In this document: positions 34,951-43,965 of the stretch, in pieces
Layout: every line of letters starts with the position of its first letter
Position numbering within the stretch: position 1 is the stretch's first letter
NCBI RefSeq assembly: GCF_003545715.1
Contig: NZ_QVNU01000005.1
Location: 310,001-374,000 of the forward strand
Direction of reading: 5' to 3'
Source of the DNA: Taibaiella koreensis
Lineage (GTDB): Bacteria > Bacteroidota > Bacteroidia > Chitinophagales > Chitinophagaceae
DNA: 64,000 nt
The notes under the pieces: generated by a model
The model's input: the letters and a program-made list of their open reading frames with translations, nothing else
Databases searched by the model: none
What the model was told of the DNA's origin: nothing
Position numbers and translations under genes: made by a program

Positions 34951-35630
34951 AGGTAAACGGATAAAGGATAGTCTTTTTTACGATAATTGAAATGCCACCA
35001 TTCACCTTCATAAGGTTCAAAGCCGGCGCCGGTCATCAGCGCCCGCAGCATGGCCCGGTTGCTGTGCTGCAGCTTGCCCAGGGCAGCATAGTGGTAAGCA
35101 GCCCTTTCCGAAAAATCGTCGAAGTGTCCACCCATATCGAGCAGCTTCCCCGAACTATCGGCCAGACCTACGTCGACAGCCAGTCCACGATTGTGCATAG
35201 AGCCTTTGGCCGGGTCGGCCACGTAGCGTTTATCAGGCACCACATCATACATTTTCTGCTGGTAAGGCAAGGGCCTGTAGGCATCAAAGATCACTATCCT
35301 GAAGCCTGCGGCGCGCGCCTGCTTTCCCGCAGCCCTTAAAGCCATAGCCGCTTCGGGGCGTAGCAGGCAGCGGGCGCAATCGTATATCTTCCGGTGGGTA
35401 AAATTGGCCGTATCGGCATAGGGCATATCCAGCACAAAACCTTCGGCTGCGGCATCGATCGCTATCCATTCCTCCGGCAGCGTCACAACAAGGCTATCCT
35501 CCTCCAGCTGTATGCTGTTCTTCGCTGCGGAAGCCTTCACCATGGCGTCTTTAACATCCGGGTCTGTACAGGCAGCGCATAAGCTAGCCACGGCCAAAAA
35601 CATCGTAATATTCGCGGGCATTCTTCTCAT
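34935..35630 (-). CDS. D-alanyl-D-alanine dipeptidase-like lipoprotein (VanX/M15D)
   Basis: A protein of about 231 residues from the preferred start at 35630. A signal peptide with a lipobox-like LCAAC is followed by a zinc peptidase of the M15D family. DAYRPLPYQQ holds the catalytic Arg, GSMHNRGLAVDV has zinc-binding His and Asp, and EWWHFN has the catalytic Glu and third zinc His. Such enzymes cleave D-Ala-D-Ala dipeptide. No vancomycin-resistance genes are adjacent, so a role in wall recycling is likelier than resistance. It overlaps the YARHG gene start to end by 46 bases. Confidence 0.88.
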   Translation of the reverse strand: MRRMPANITMFLAVASLCAACTDPDVKDAMVKASAAKNSIQLEEDSLVVTLPEEWIAIDAAAEGFVLDMPYADTANFTHRKIYDCARCLLRPEAAMALRAAGKQARAAGFRIVIFDAYRPLPYQQKMYDVVPDKRYVADPAKGSMHNRGLAVDVGLADSSGKLLDMGGHFDDFSERAAYHYAALGKLQHSNRAMLRALMTGAGFEPYEGEWWHFNYRKKDYPLSVYLWPCP

Positions 35631-36540
35631 AGCGGAGCAGCAGTTCAATATTCTTTTTTTCAATTTCCGTAAATTCATGCTTCACATCGGTACTTACCGG
35701 CACATACCAGGACTGCCGGTCGAAATAGGCCCGCAGCTGCTGGTTCCTGAACGAATAGCCATGACGGGCATAAATGGTATTGCGCATCACGAAGAGGTCG
35801 GCCTTGGTCATATTGGCAACTTCCTTTGCCGTAAGCAGGTGGACAGAGGCATTGTAACGGCCTACCTCGTCGGTGGTGGTAAAGTAGCTATAGTCGTATT
35901 CCCTCGCATCTTCGTCCAGCTCGTATTCAATACGCTTGCCCTTCTTGTTCCAGTCTACATAACGGTTGTATTCGGGCATGAGCGCCGGGTCGTACCGGAA
36001 CAAGCTTTTCGTCAGCCTGAATCTTCTGCGGGGTATTCGTACCTTTTTATAGGCCTCCCAGGTGCCTGACAGCACGGAATCGCCCTGCACAACGGAGCAA
36101 TAAAATACACCGTCATATTTATCATCGCCAGGCTCTTTCAATACGAAATGGTACGTACTGCTATCTTTCCTCACTGTCCCTGCAAAAGGCCGGTCGTTAC
36201 CGGCAACTACACTGTGGCCGGACACACTGTCTTTATTTACCTTTTCGATCACGATATTGATCTTATTGGTATAGTCCCAGTAAAATCCCTCACCGGCTGT
36301 AACCTCCCCGACACTGGTTTCGGGCTCGAACATACCCACCCAATAGCCGGGAACGTCGGCCTCGCTACCAACAGTTAAAAGGGTGTTCCCCGGCCGTTCC
36401 AGGGGTTTTGCCACCGGAGCGGCCGGCCCTGCTGCGGAAGGCAGTTCTGCAGGCGGATCTTTACTGTCGTTTTTTACTGCTGTGCTACAGGCAGCTATGC
36501 ACAGCGAGAAGCATATCAAACAGGTTGTTTTTTTCGTCAT
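35584..36540 (-). CDS. YARHG-domain lipoprotein
   Basis: A 318-residue lipoprotein from the start at 36540. Its lipobox reads CIAACS, followed by an Ala and Pro-rich stretch and a beta-rich middle part with FRLTKSLFRYDPALMPEYNRYVDW. The C-terminal YARHG domain is seen as NMTKADLFVMRNTIYARHGYSFRNQQLRAYF. The domain is thought to bind peptidoglycan or its precursors (a weak family inference), which would fit its overlap with a VanX-type dipeptidase. A longer start at 36561 is possible. Confidence 0.85.
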   Translation of the reverse strand: MTKKTTCLICFSLCIAACSTAVKNDSKDPPAELPSAAGPAAPVAKPLERPGNTLLTVGSEADVPGYWVGMFEPETSVGEVTAGEGFYWDYTNKINIVIEKVNKDSVSGHSVVAGNDRPFAGTVRKDSSTYHFVLKEPGDDKYDGVFYCSVVQGDSVLSGTWEAYKKVRIPRRRFRLTKSLFRYDPALMPEYNRYVDWNKKGKRIEYELDEDAREYDYSYFTTTDEVGRYNASVHLLTAKEVANMTKADLFVMRNTIYARHGYSFRNQQLRAYFDRQSWYVPVSTDVKHEFTEIEKKNIELLLRYEKNAREYYDVFGRG

Positions 36541-36671
36541 ATGCGTAGGGTTATCTTTCAAAAATACAGAATCCGGTCCGGCAGCAGAGCCCTTTTATTC
36601 CCTGATCATTAACAAAAAGAATACATGGAAAAAAGTTAGCAAAAAGATCATTCCCGAACGCATAAAATCAA

Positions 36672-36703
36672 TTTCAAACATTAATATAAAAAACTTACCT
36701 TTG
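36672..36703 (+). promoter_or_regulatory. fusA promoter
   Basis: TTTC (36672-36675), 20 bases, then a perfect TACCTTTG (36696-36703). The start codon lies 42 bases further on. Confidence 0.65.
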
Positions 36704-36744
36704 CACCCTCAAATTTAATCTTAAGTTTTTTAATCTAAACTGTC

Positions 36745-38895
36745 ATGGCAGATTTACGCTTACAGCGCAATTTCGGTATCGCCGCGCACATCGATGCGGG
36801 TAAGACCACTACCACAGAACGTATTCTGTATTATACCGGCGTTAACCACAAGATCGGTGAGGTACACGAAGGTGCGGCTACAATGGACTGGATGGCTCAG
36901 GAGCAAGAGCGTGGTATCACTATTACTTCTGCAGCTACAACTTGTTTCTGGAATTTCCCTACTATACAAGGCAAACCTATTCCGGAGTCTAAAAAATATA
37001 AATTCAACATTATCGATACTCCGGGCCACGTGGATTTTACCATCGAGGTAGAACGTTCTATGCGTGTGCTGGATGGTCTGGTTGCATTGTTCTCTGCAGT
37101 TGACGGCGTGGAGCCCCAGTCTGAAACTGTTTGGCGCCAGGCTAACCGTTACAAAGTTCCCCGTGTTGGTTTCGTAAACAAAATGGACCGTATCGGCGCC
37201 GACTTCCTGATGGTGGTACAGCAGGTACGCGACATGCTGGGTGCAAAAGCAGTTCCCCTGCAATTGCCTATCGGTGCAGAAGACGACTTTAAAGGTGTGG
37301 TAGATCTCATCACCATGAAGTCTATCGTATGGGATGATTCTACCCAGGGTATGACTTACACCGAAGGCGAGATCCCTGCCGATATGCTGGAGGAAGCACA
37401 ACAATACCGTGCTGAGCTGGTTGAAGCTGTAGCTGAGTATGATGATATGCTGATGGAGAAATTTTTCGAAGATCCCAATTCCATTTCTGAAGTGGAGATT
37501 CACGAAGCTGTTCGTAAAGCAACATTGGATCTGAGCATTATTCCCATGCTTTGCGGTTCTTCTTACAAAAACAAAGGTGTGCAGAAAATGCTGGATTGCG
37601 TGATCCGCTACCTGCCTTCTCCACTGGACGTTGAAGCGATCACTGGTACAGATCCTGATGATAACGAAAAAGTATTGGTACGTAAGCCTGATGCAAAAGA
37701 ACCTTTCGCTGCACTGGCTTTCAAAATCATGACCGATCCTTTCGTAGGTCGTCTGGCGTTCTTCCGCGTGTATTCCGGTGGACTCGATGCCGGTTCTTAT
37801 GTACTGAACGTACGTTCCGGTAAAAACGAGCGTATCTCCCGTATCATGCAGATGCACGCCAACAAGCAAAACCCTATCGACCGCATTGAAGCAGGTGATA
37901 TTGGTGCCGCTGTTGGTTTTAAAGATATCAAAACCGGTGATACCCTTTGCGATGAAAAAAATCCCATCGTTCTGGAAAACATGTTCATCCCCGATTCCGT
38001 AATCTCTATCGCTGTTGAGCCCAAAACTCAGGCCGACGTTGAGAAAATGGGCATGGCCATTGCTAAACTGGTAGAAGAAGACCCTACGCTGCGTGTTAAA
38101 ACCGATGAAGAAACCGGTCAAACGGTACTGAGCGGTATGGGCGAGCTTCACCTGGAAATCATCGTTGACCGTATGCGTCGCGAGTTTAAAGTGGAAGTAA
38201 ACCAGGGCGCTCCCCAGGTAGCTTACAAGGAAGCCCTCACCATTAAGGTGGAACACCGTGAAGTGTACAAAAAGCAATCAGGTGGTCGTGGTAAGTTTGC
38301 CGATATTCAGTTTGAGATCGGACCTGCTGATGAAGAATTCCTGGCTCAGGACAAAGGCCGCTTCCAATTTATAAACGATATCTTCGGTGGATCTATCCCC
38401 AAAGAATTTGTACCTGCTATCCAGAAAGGTTTTGAAACCTCTATGTCCAGTGGTGTACTGGCTGGTTTCCCATTGGAAAACATGAGAGTGCGTGTATTTG
38501 ATGGTTCTTTCCACCAGGTCGATTCCGACTCTATGTCTTTCGAGCTTTGCGCCAAACAAGCGTATCGTGAAGCAGGCCGTAAAGCCAAGCCGATCATCCT
38601 GGAGCCGATCATGAAAGTAGAAGTACTGACGCCCGATCAATACATGGGTGATGTAACTGGTGACCTTAACCGTCGTCGCGCTATGCTGGAAGGTATGGAT
38701 ACCCGTAACAACCTGCAGGTAATTAAGGCGAAAGTGCCCCTGAGCGAAATGTTCGGTTATGTAACCCAGCTGCGTTCCCTGTCTTCAGGCCGCGCTTCCT
38801 CTACCATGGAGTTCAGCCATTATGCACAGGCTCCTAAGAATGTTGAGGAAGAAGTAGTGACTAAAGCCAAAGGCAAGAAAGCTGCCGAAGCTTAA
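36745..38895 (+). CDS. fusA: Elongation factor G
   Basis: A 716-residue GTPase that moves tRNAs and mRNA through the ribosome. All G motifs are present: [13 protein letters not shown] (G1), [13 protein letters not shown] (G2), DTPGHVDF (G3), [10 protein letters not shown] (G4). Domain IV reads [15 protein letters not shown], and the tail is a normal [28 protein letters not shown]. Its codons favour T-ending forms such as GGT, GCT and CGT more than the neighbouring genes, as expected for high expression. Tandem hairpins follow. Confidence 0.98.
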   Translation: MADLRLQRNFGIAAHIDAGKTTTTERILYYTGVNHKIGEVHEGAATMDWMAQEQERGITITSAATTCFWNFPTIQGKPIPESKKYKFNIIDTPGHVDFTIEVERSMRVLDGLVALFSAVDGVEPQSETVWRQANRYKVPRVGFVNKMDRIGADFLMVVQQVRDMLGAKAVPLQLPIGAEDDFKGVVDLITMKSIVWDDSTQGMTYTEGEIPADMLEEAQQYRAELVEAVAEYDDMLMEKFFEDPNSISEVEIHEAVRKATLDLSIIPMLCGSSYKNKGVQKMLDCVIRYLPSPLDVEAITGTDPDDNEKVLVRKPDAKEPFAALAFKIMTDPFVGRLAFFRVYSGGLDAGSYVLNVRSGKNERISRIMQMHANKQNPIDRIEAGDIGAAVGFKDIKTGDTLCDEKNPIVLENMFIPDSVISIAVEPKTQADVEKMGMAIAKLVEEDPTLRVKTDEETGQTVLSGMGELHLEIIVDRMRREFKVEVNQGAPQVAYKEALTIKVEHREVYKKQSGGRGKFADIQFEIGPADEEFLAQDKGRFQFINDIFGGSIPKEFVPAIQKGFETSMSSGVLAGFPLENMRVRVFDGSFHQVDSDSMSFELCAKQAYREAGRKAKPIILEPIMKVEVLTPDQYMGDVTGDLNRRRAMLEGMDTRNNLQVIKAKVPLSEMFGYVTQLRSLSSGRASSTMEFSHYAQAPKNVEEEVVTKAKGKKAAEA

Positions 38896-38912
38896 TCCAA
38901 TCCTTATTCTTA

Positions 38913-38977
38913 CAAGCAGAATTCTACATTCTGCTTGATACAAAGCTCCCGGCTTCCTGCCGGGAGCTTTTCCTTTT
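38913..38977 (+). terminator. Tandem terminator hairpins after fusA
   Basis: A first perfect 10-bp hairpin, CAAGCAGAAT / ATTCTGCTTG, lies at 38913-38937. A second 12-bp hairpin, AAAGCTCCCGGC / GCCGGGAGCTTT, lies at 38942-38970 and is followed by a T-rich tract. Confidence 0.88.
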
Positions 38978-39044
38978 TACCCGGACGGCGCTTACCCAAG
39001 GTCTCCTGCACAGCCTTCGTCTAACTATTTAAATCCCCCATCCC

Positions 39045-39650
39045 ATGTCCCACAAATACGGTTTGCTGGTGGCCTTGCTATGCCTGTTTGCCTCCTGCGA
39101 GTGTGAGCGTTACCAATGTCCGGGCTATTCTGCCAACCCGGTACCCCCGGGTGGAATCTTCCGCTACCGGAATGCGCAAACGGGCACACCGCTGTCTATC
39201 GAAGTAAGCAGCAAAGATTTTTCGGAACCCTACGGCAAGAATGAGACCGTGCTGGCGTTTTCCTGTCAGAACGATTGTATGGCGACGGCCAGTGTGGAGG
39301 CTGCTACGGTAACGACTGCCGGTGCGCCGCCCATAAGCCTGAAGCTGAACATGGCCAGCTACTACGAAGGCAGGACCTATAGCAATACACAGTTGCACTA
39401 CCTGCTCAACGATATGGAAAGCGCGTTTACCCTTCAGCCCGAGTTGCAAGCCGGCCATACCGGAGAAGACGGCAGCTGGTATGCCGATACGCTCAGAGAA
39501 GTGAACACCGGACTGAAAGTATATCCCAGGGTACTGATCCAGACCAGGAAAACAAGCGGCGGCGGCGACGCTATTGTAAAGACCTACTGGGATACCGATG
39601 GTCTTGTCGGCTTCGGCCTGGCCAACGGCGATACCTTTTGGCGCGAGTGA
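39045..39650 (+). CDS. Putative lipoprotein of unknown function, tandem paralog 1
   Basis: A 201-residue protein. The N-terminus ends in a lipobox-like FASC, followed by five more Cys. It shares the YPRVLIQTR motif and the end pattern (GLVGFGLANGDTFWRE) with the next gene, so the two are a tandem duplicate pair. The rest is beta-like with no known domain. Confidence 0.65.
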   Translation: MSHKYGLLVALLCLFASCECERYQCPGYSANPVPPGGIFRYRNAQTGTPLSIEVSSKDFSEPYGKNETVLAFSCQNDCMATASVEAATVTTAGAPPISLKLNMASYYEGRTYSNTQLHYLLNDMESAFTLQPELQAGHTGEDGSWYADTLREVNTGLKVYPRVLIQTRKTSGGGDAIVKTYWDTDGLVGFGLANGDTFWRE

Positions 39651-39680
39651 TCATTTACCGGTAATTAAAATCCGATAGCC

Positions 39681-40304
39681 ATGAAAAAGTATTTATTCCT
39701 TTTCCTCTTGCCTCTGCTTTTGGGCGCTTGTCGCAAGACCCTTCAATGCCCCGCTTTCGATGAAGCAGAACGAAGCCGATGGCTTTCCCAGGCAACTGGC
39801 AGTGCCATCATCTTTGAGCGGGAAACAGACCATTTCCTTATCCGATTTTCCGTAGCGGACAATAGCGCCAGCAGCGCTTACCAGGAGAAACCGAGAAACA
39901 GCGGTATCGGTTATTATAACAAGGATTGCAAGGCTAATAGTAGCCTCAGCACGACAACCGGCGACGCATCGGCGGGCATAACAGCATACACCCTCTCGAT
40001 TACCTCCGAGTTCATGGAGGATAAAGAGCAGTTCCGTAGCTTAAAGTACGAGATCGGCGATTTCAACGGCGGGTTTGATCTTCTTCCTGCGCTCAGCATG
40101 CCGGTAGTGGAGGCCAATGCCCAAAGGGACAGGGATAGCATCGTCGACAATATGGTCCTGGGTACCAAGACCTACGAACGCGTACTGATCCAGACCCGAA
40201 GCAACGCCGATACGGCCGGGAAAATCATCAGGAAAGTGTACCTGGCGCCCGGCTATGGCATTGTGGGCTTTGTGAGCAAAGGCCAACGTTACATACGTCA
40301 ATGA
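39681..40304 (+). CDS. Putative lipoprotein of unknown function, tandem paralog 2
   Basis: A 207-residue protein with a lipoprotein signal (LLLGACRK). It shows a faint similarity over its whole length to the preceding gene, clearest in YERVLIQTR and GIVGFVSKGQRYIRQ. The pair is separated by 30 bases and lies between fusA and lolA. Function unknown. Confidence 0.65.
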   Translation: MKKYLFLFLLPLLLGACRKTLQCPAFDEAERSRWLSQATGSAIIFERETDHFLIRFSVADNSASSAYQEKPRNSGIGYYNKDCKANSSLSTTTGDASAGITAYTLSITSEFMEDKEQFRSLKYEIGDFNGGFDLLPALSMPVVEANAQRDRDSIVDNMVLGTKTYERVLIQTRSNADTAGKIIRKVYLAPGYGIVGFVSKGQRYIRQ

Positions 40305-40466
40305 TGACAGGCAACCTTTTTTCATAATAAAACGTTATTAGATAGTGATTACTTAAACTTTTGGCCCGGTATTTGTTCTTTATTCTGCAATTTTGCAGCC
40401 CCAAACGGGACCGGTGGCAGACACCGAATGTTTATTAATCTTATTGTCTTAAAACAACAAACAAAT

Positions 40467-41111
40467 ATGAAAAAGTTCCTTGCTTTAATGCTGACTGCGA
40501 CCACTTTTCTTTCTTTTACGGCCGGTGCACAGGATGCCAAAGCCAAAGCCGTACTGGACAAAGTGAGCGCCAAATTCAAGGGCATGAGCAGCCTGAAAGC
40601 CAATTTTTCCCTTAATATGGATGATGCCAAAGGCAAGTCGAAAGGCTCTAAAAGCGGCACCTTCCTGATGAAAGGTAACAAATACCGCGTGAACATGACC
40701 GGTCAGCAGATCATCAGCGATGGCAAGACTGTGTGGACTTACCTGCAGGCCAACAAAGAGGTACAGGTCGCTTCCTACGATCCCAATGCCCAGAGCATTT
40801 CGCCAGCCAAACTGTTTTCCGGTTCTTATAACAGCGAATACAAAAGCGTTTATGGCGGAGAAAAGACAGTAGGCGGCAAGAAAGTAGACGTGATCGAAAT
40901 GACACCGGTAAACGCCCGCGCTTTCAAGAAAGTAGTGCTGTACGTCGATAAATCCTCTTCAATGATCACCGGCGGCACCATGTTTGATAAAAATGGCGGC
41001 TCTTACGGTTATTCCATTTCCGGTGTGACCCCCAATGCCGCCGTATCGGATGCTGAATTTACCTGGGATGCCAAAAAGAATCCCGGCGTTGAAGTAGTGG
41101 ATCTGCGCTAA
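40467..41111 (+). CDS. lolA: LolA-like outer-membrane lipoprotein carrier
   Basis: A 214-residue periplasmic protein from the preferred ATG at 40467. A signal peptide (ending TAGAQ) is followed by a LolA fold: KFKGMSSLKANFSLNMDDAKG, GTFLMKGNKYRVNMTGQQIISDGKTVWTYLQANKEVQVASYDP and SISPAKLF. LolA carries lipoproteins from the inner to the outer membrane. An upstream ATG at 40428 would add residues before the signal peptide. Confidence 0.85.
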   Translation: MKKFLALMLTATTFLSFTAGAQDAKAKAVLDKVSAKFKGMSSLKANFSLNMDDAKGKSKGSKSGTFLMKGNKYRVNMTGQQIISDGKTVWTYLQANKEVQVASYDPNAQSISPAKLFSGSYNSEYKSVYGGEKTVGGKKVDVIEMTPVNARAFKKVVLYVDKSSSMITGGTMFDKNGGSYGYSISGVTPNAAVSDAEFTWDAKKNPGVEVVDLR

Positions 41112-41133
41112 ATATCAAAAATTCACAATACAG

Positions 41134-41159
41134 AAAGACTCCGCATGGGGTCTTTTTTT
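41134..41159 (+). terminator. Intrinsic terminator after lolA
   Basis: AAAGACTCC, loop GCAT and GGGGTCTTT form a 9-bp stem with one G-T pair. T residues follow. Confidence 0.85.
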
Positions 41160-41273
41160 ATGCCTTTTAACATAAATAAGTAATCATAAAACAACATATA
41201 AAATGTTTACCAACTTTTAGCTATATTAGACCTGTCTTTATTGGCGTAACCGACCAGCAAACCACCTGAATCC

Positions 41274-43736
41274 ATGAAATGTAGGTTGTTCTTTTCTGTC
41301 CTTTTGTTTTCAGTTATGATCGCAAAAGCACAGAACGAAAATAATATCTGGTGCTTTGGCAACAATACAGGATTGAACTTCAACAACACACCACCTACCC
41401 TCTTCCAGAATAACCTGGCGGTGCTGGAAGGTTGTGCATCGGTTGCGGATGCGGCAGGCAACCTGCTTTTCTATACCAGCGGGGCTATCGTCTACGACCG
41501 GCTGGGCAATGTGATGCCCAATGGAACCGGTCTGATGGGTAATGGCCCTTCCTCCGGTCCCATTAGTGTGTCCAGCAAAGAAGGTGTAGCCATTGTACCT
41601 CATCCTCAAAACCCTAACCAGTATTACCTGTTCTGCACCGCCGCCATTGAAGATGGAGCGCCTTATAATCTTTATTATTCTATTATCGACATGAGCCTGA
41701 ACGGTGGCTTGGGAGACGTGGATGTTACCCACAAAAACTTTATCCTGACCAGTGCTTCCGACGAGGCGATCACCATTGTAAGGCATGCTAGCTGCCATAG
41801 CTTCTGGTTGCTGAATATGTCCAATAACACCAATAGTAAAACCCTACGGGCATTTGCCATCACACCTGCCGGTATTGCTCCTGCACCGGTCATTACTGCC
41901 CTTCCCTATGGCATTGCCAATAATGCTATCGTTGCTACCCGTAATGATTCCCTGCTGCTGTTTACAGGAACCCAGATCTTCACGGCGTCTTTCAATAAAG
42001 CCAACGGACAACTGAGCAATATACAATCTTTCTACACTCAGGCCTCTACTCCCGATGTGCTGGAATTTTCGGCAGACGGCAGTAAGCTATATGGCTGCGG
42101 TGTCAACACGGGTCTCATACAGTTTGATTTCGGTTTATGGCCCGGCCTGCCGGCAGTGGCGGCATCTGAGACAACGATCTACAGCAGCAATGTACCGCTG
42201 ATGGGTATGCGTATAGGACCGGACCACAAGATCTATGTACGGCCGGTATATACCAACCTTATCGGTGTGGTCAATAATCCTAATGCAGCCGGCGCCGGCT
42301 GTAATTTTGTAGCCAGCGCCCTATCGTTGCCTGCGTATGCCAATCCCCCCGGTTACCCGATTCCCGCCTTTACCGAATTTCCCCATGCCTTTCTGCCACT
42401 GTTGCCACCCGATACTTTTCCGGGTCATATCAAGGATACGACGCTGTGCCTGGAGACACCGGCGCTGCTGCAATCAGACACCGGCTATACCCATTATCTC
42501 TGGAATACACTGGATACGACCCCTTCGATAACAACAGGCATGGCCGGCACCTACTGGGTAAAGCGAAGCAAGGACTGCTCGCTGTACATAGACTCGTTTT
42601 ACCTGCACGCCGTTACCACCGATACGCTCCCTGTTTCGGCCAAGGACACCAGCCTTTGTGGCGCCGGTCCGCTGACCCTGTCGCCGGCAGGAAGCTATAG
42701 CAGCTACTTGTGGAATACAGGCGATACCAGTGCGACGCTTAACGTATCCTTGTCCGGTCATTACCGGCGTTATGCCATGGCACCCTGTAAAGTATACGTG
42801 GACTCTTTTACCGTGCAGTTCAACCCCAGCGATACCAGCTATCATTATACCGACAGCACACTGTGCTTTGCGGCATCTGTAACACTTCAGCCCGGCAACG
42901 ATCTGAGTCATTTTTTATGGAATAACAGTAGCACGGGCCCGGCGCTTACGGCAAGCCAGGATGGCCTTTACTGGCGCCGCAGTTACGACGCCTGCCGGTT
43001 GCACGTGGATTCTTTCGACCTGCATTTCATCAGCTTCACCCTGGACCTTGGCAACGATACCCTGTTATGCCCGGGAGATACGCTGCTGCTGCAAGCGCCG
43101 GCCATTACCGGCGCGACCTACCGCTGGCAGGACGGCAGCAGCGATACCCGCTATACGGTAAGCCGGCAGGGATGGTATGCCGTAACCGCTTCGGTAAAAC
43201 AATGTAGTCTGACCGATTCGATCCGGGTAACCTACAGGGAACGGCCCAGCCTGGCTATACGGCAACCAGACACCACTATTTGCAGAGGGAGCAGCCTGCT
43301 GCTGGAGACCATTGCTACCGGCGAGGGATCCTATTTATGGAACGATGGCAGTACGGAGGCGACGCTCCCGGTCAACGCACCAGGCACCTATACTGTTCAG
43401 TATATCAACCCTTGCATTTCGCTGTATGACTCAGTAACCATCGATGATGTTGACTGCCATTGCATCCCCTTTGTCCCCAATGCTTTTTCACCCAACGGCG
43501 ACGGAAACAACGATCAGTTCCGTATCCGTTTAGCCTGCCCCTTGCTTCTGTTTCAACTGCATATTTTCAACCGCTTCGGACAGGAGCTCTTTGTCACAAC
43601 GAGTCCTGACCAGGGATGGGACGGGACCCAAAACGGACACCCCGTCGATCTGGGCACCTATTTCTACTATCTGAAATATACCGCCCCCGATGGTACATCG
43701 CATAAACAAAAAGGAGACCTGACACTCCTGCGATAA
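41274..43736 (+). CDS. Large secreted protein with T9SS type B sorting domain
   Basis: An 820-residue protein. A signal peptide (ending IAKAQ) is followed by a beta-propeller-like front half (NNIWCFGNNTGLNFN, a WD40-like start common in these proteins). Repeated immunoglobulin-like segments with YLWNT and LCPGDTLLL motifs come next, about 80 residues apart from residue 370 onward. The end is a type B T9SS (gliding-motility-associated) domain: FVPNAFSPNGDGNNDQFRI ... FNRFGQELFVT ... GWDGTQNGHPVDLGTYFYYLKY. Likely a surface or secreted adhesin-type protein; the exact role is unknown. Confidence 0.85.
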   Translation: MKCRLFFSVLLFSVMIAKAQNENNIWCFGNNTGLNFNNTPPTLFQNNLAVLEGCASVADAAGNLLFYTSGAIVYDRLGNVMPNGTGLMGNGPSSGPISVSSKEGVAIVPHPQNPNQYYLFCTAAIEDGAPYNLYYSIIDMSLNGGLGDVDVTHKNFILTSASDEAITIVRHASCHSFWLLNMSNNTNSKTLRAFAITPAGIAPAPVITALPYGIANNAIVATRNDSLLLFTGTQIFTASFNKANGQLSNIQSFYTQASTPDVLEFSADGSKLYGCGVNTGLIQFDFGLWPGLPAVAASETTIYSSNVPLMGMRIGPDHKIYVRPVYTNLIGVVNNPNAAGAGCNFVASALSLPAYANPPGYPIPAFTEFPHAFLPLLPPDTFPGHIKDTTLCLETPALLQSDTGYTHYLWNTLDTTPSITTGMAGTYWVKRSKDCSLYIDSFYLHAVTTDTLPVSAKDTSLCGAGPLTLSPAGSYSSYLWNTGDTSATLNVSLSGHYRRYAMAPCKVYVDSFTVQFNPSDTSYHYTDSTLCFAASVTLQPGNDLSHFLWNNSSTGPALTASQDGLYWRRSYDACRLHVDSFDLHFISFTLDLGNDTLLCPGDTLLLQAPAITGATYRWQDGSSDTRYTVSRQGWYAVTASVKQCSLTDSIRVTYRERPSLAIRQPDTTICRGSSLLLETIATGEGSYLWNDGSTEATLPVNAPGTYTVQYINPCISLYDSVTIDDVDCHCIPFVPNAFSPNGDGNNDQFRIRLACPLLLFQLHIFNRFGQELFVTTSPDQGWDGTQNGHPVDLGTYFYYLKYTAPDGTSHKQKGDLTLLR

Positions 43737-43769
43737 AAAATACCGGCGTGCAATAAGATCGTACGCCGG
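43735..43769 (-). terminator. Terminator after hutI (minus strand)
   Basis: On the minus strand a 9-bp stem, CCGGCGTAC with GCACGCCGG (one G-T pair), is followed by TATTTTTTAT. It would end hutI transcription reading toward lower coordinates. Confidence 0.75.
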
Positions 43770-43809
43770 CGGCACAAAAGGAAGTTGTTTCTATTTTGCT
43801 GACGGTGCT

Positions 43810-43883
43810 GCTATAGGAAGCAAACGTATCCGCCAAGCCCTATAGCCCGTCGAAAGGACAAGCTATAGCGTAGTGCTTCGACG
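43810..43883. repeat. Interlocking inverted repeats
   Basis: GCTATAGG (43810-43817) pairs with CCTATAGC (43839-43846). CTATAGC (43840-43846) also pairs with GCTATAG (43862-43868). CGTCGAA (43848-43854) pairs with TTCGACG (43877-43883). The last two pairings interlock (A-B-A'-B'), a pseudoknot-like order. The region lies between a plus-strand T9SS gene and hutI. Confidence 0.6.
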
Positions 43884-43932
43884 AGCCCAGCAAGCGGGAT
43901 GAGGGCAATGTTGCGCCATGTTTCCTATATCG
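43846..43932. repeat. Degenerate dispersed repeat, copy 2
   Basis: Same three blocks as at 34206: CCCGTCGAAAGG (43846 onward), GCTTCGACGAGCCCAGC (43875 onward) and GTTTCCTATATCG (43920-43932). In both places the block order and orientation are the same, and the element lies downstream of a minus-strand gene. The spacing differs (74 bases from first to last block against 50). Confidence 0.6.
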
Positions 43933-43965
43933 AAGCAGCCAGATATATTTTCGGCGAAGGTAGCA

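Noticed and set aside
36760-38277. Long open frame antisense to fusA (505 codons)
   Set aside because: It mirrors the codon bias of fusA on the other strand, has no recognisable protein motif or signal, and fusA is unambiguous.
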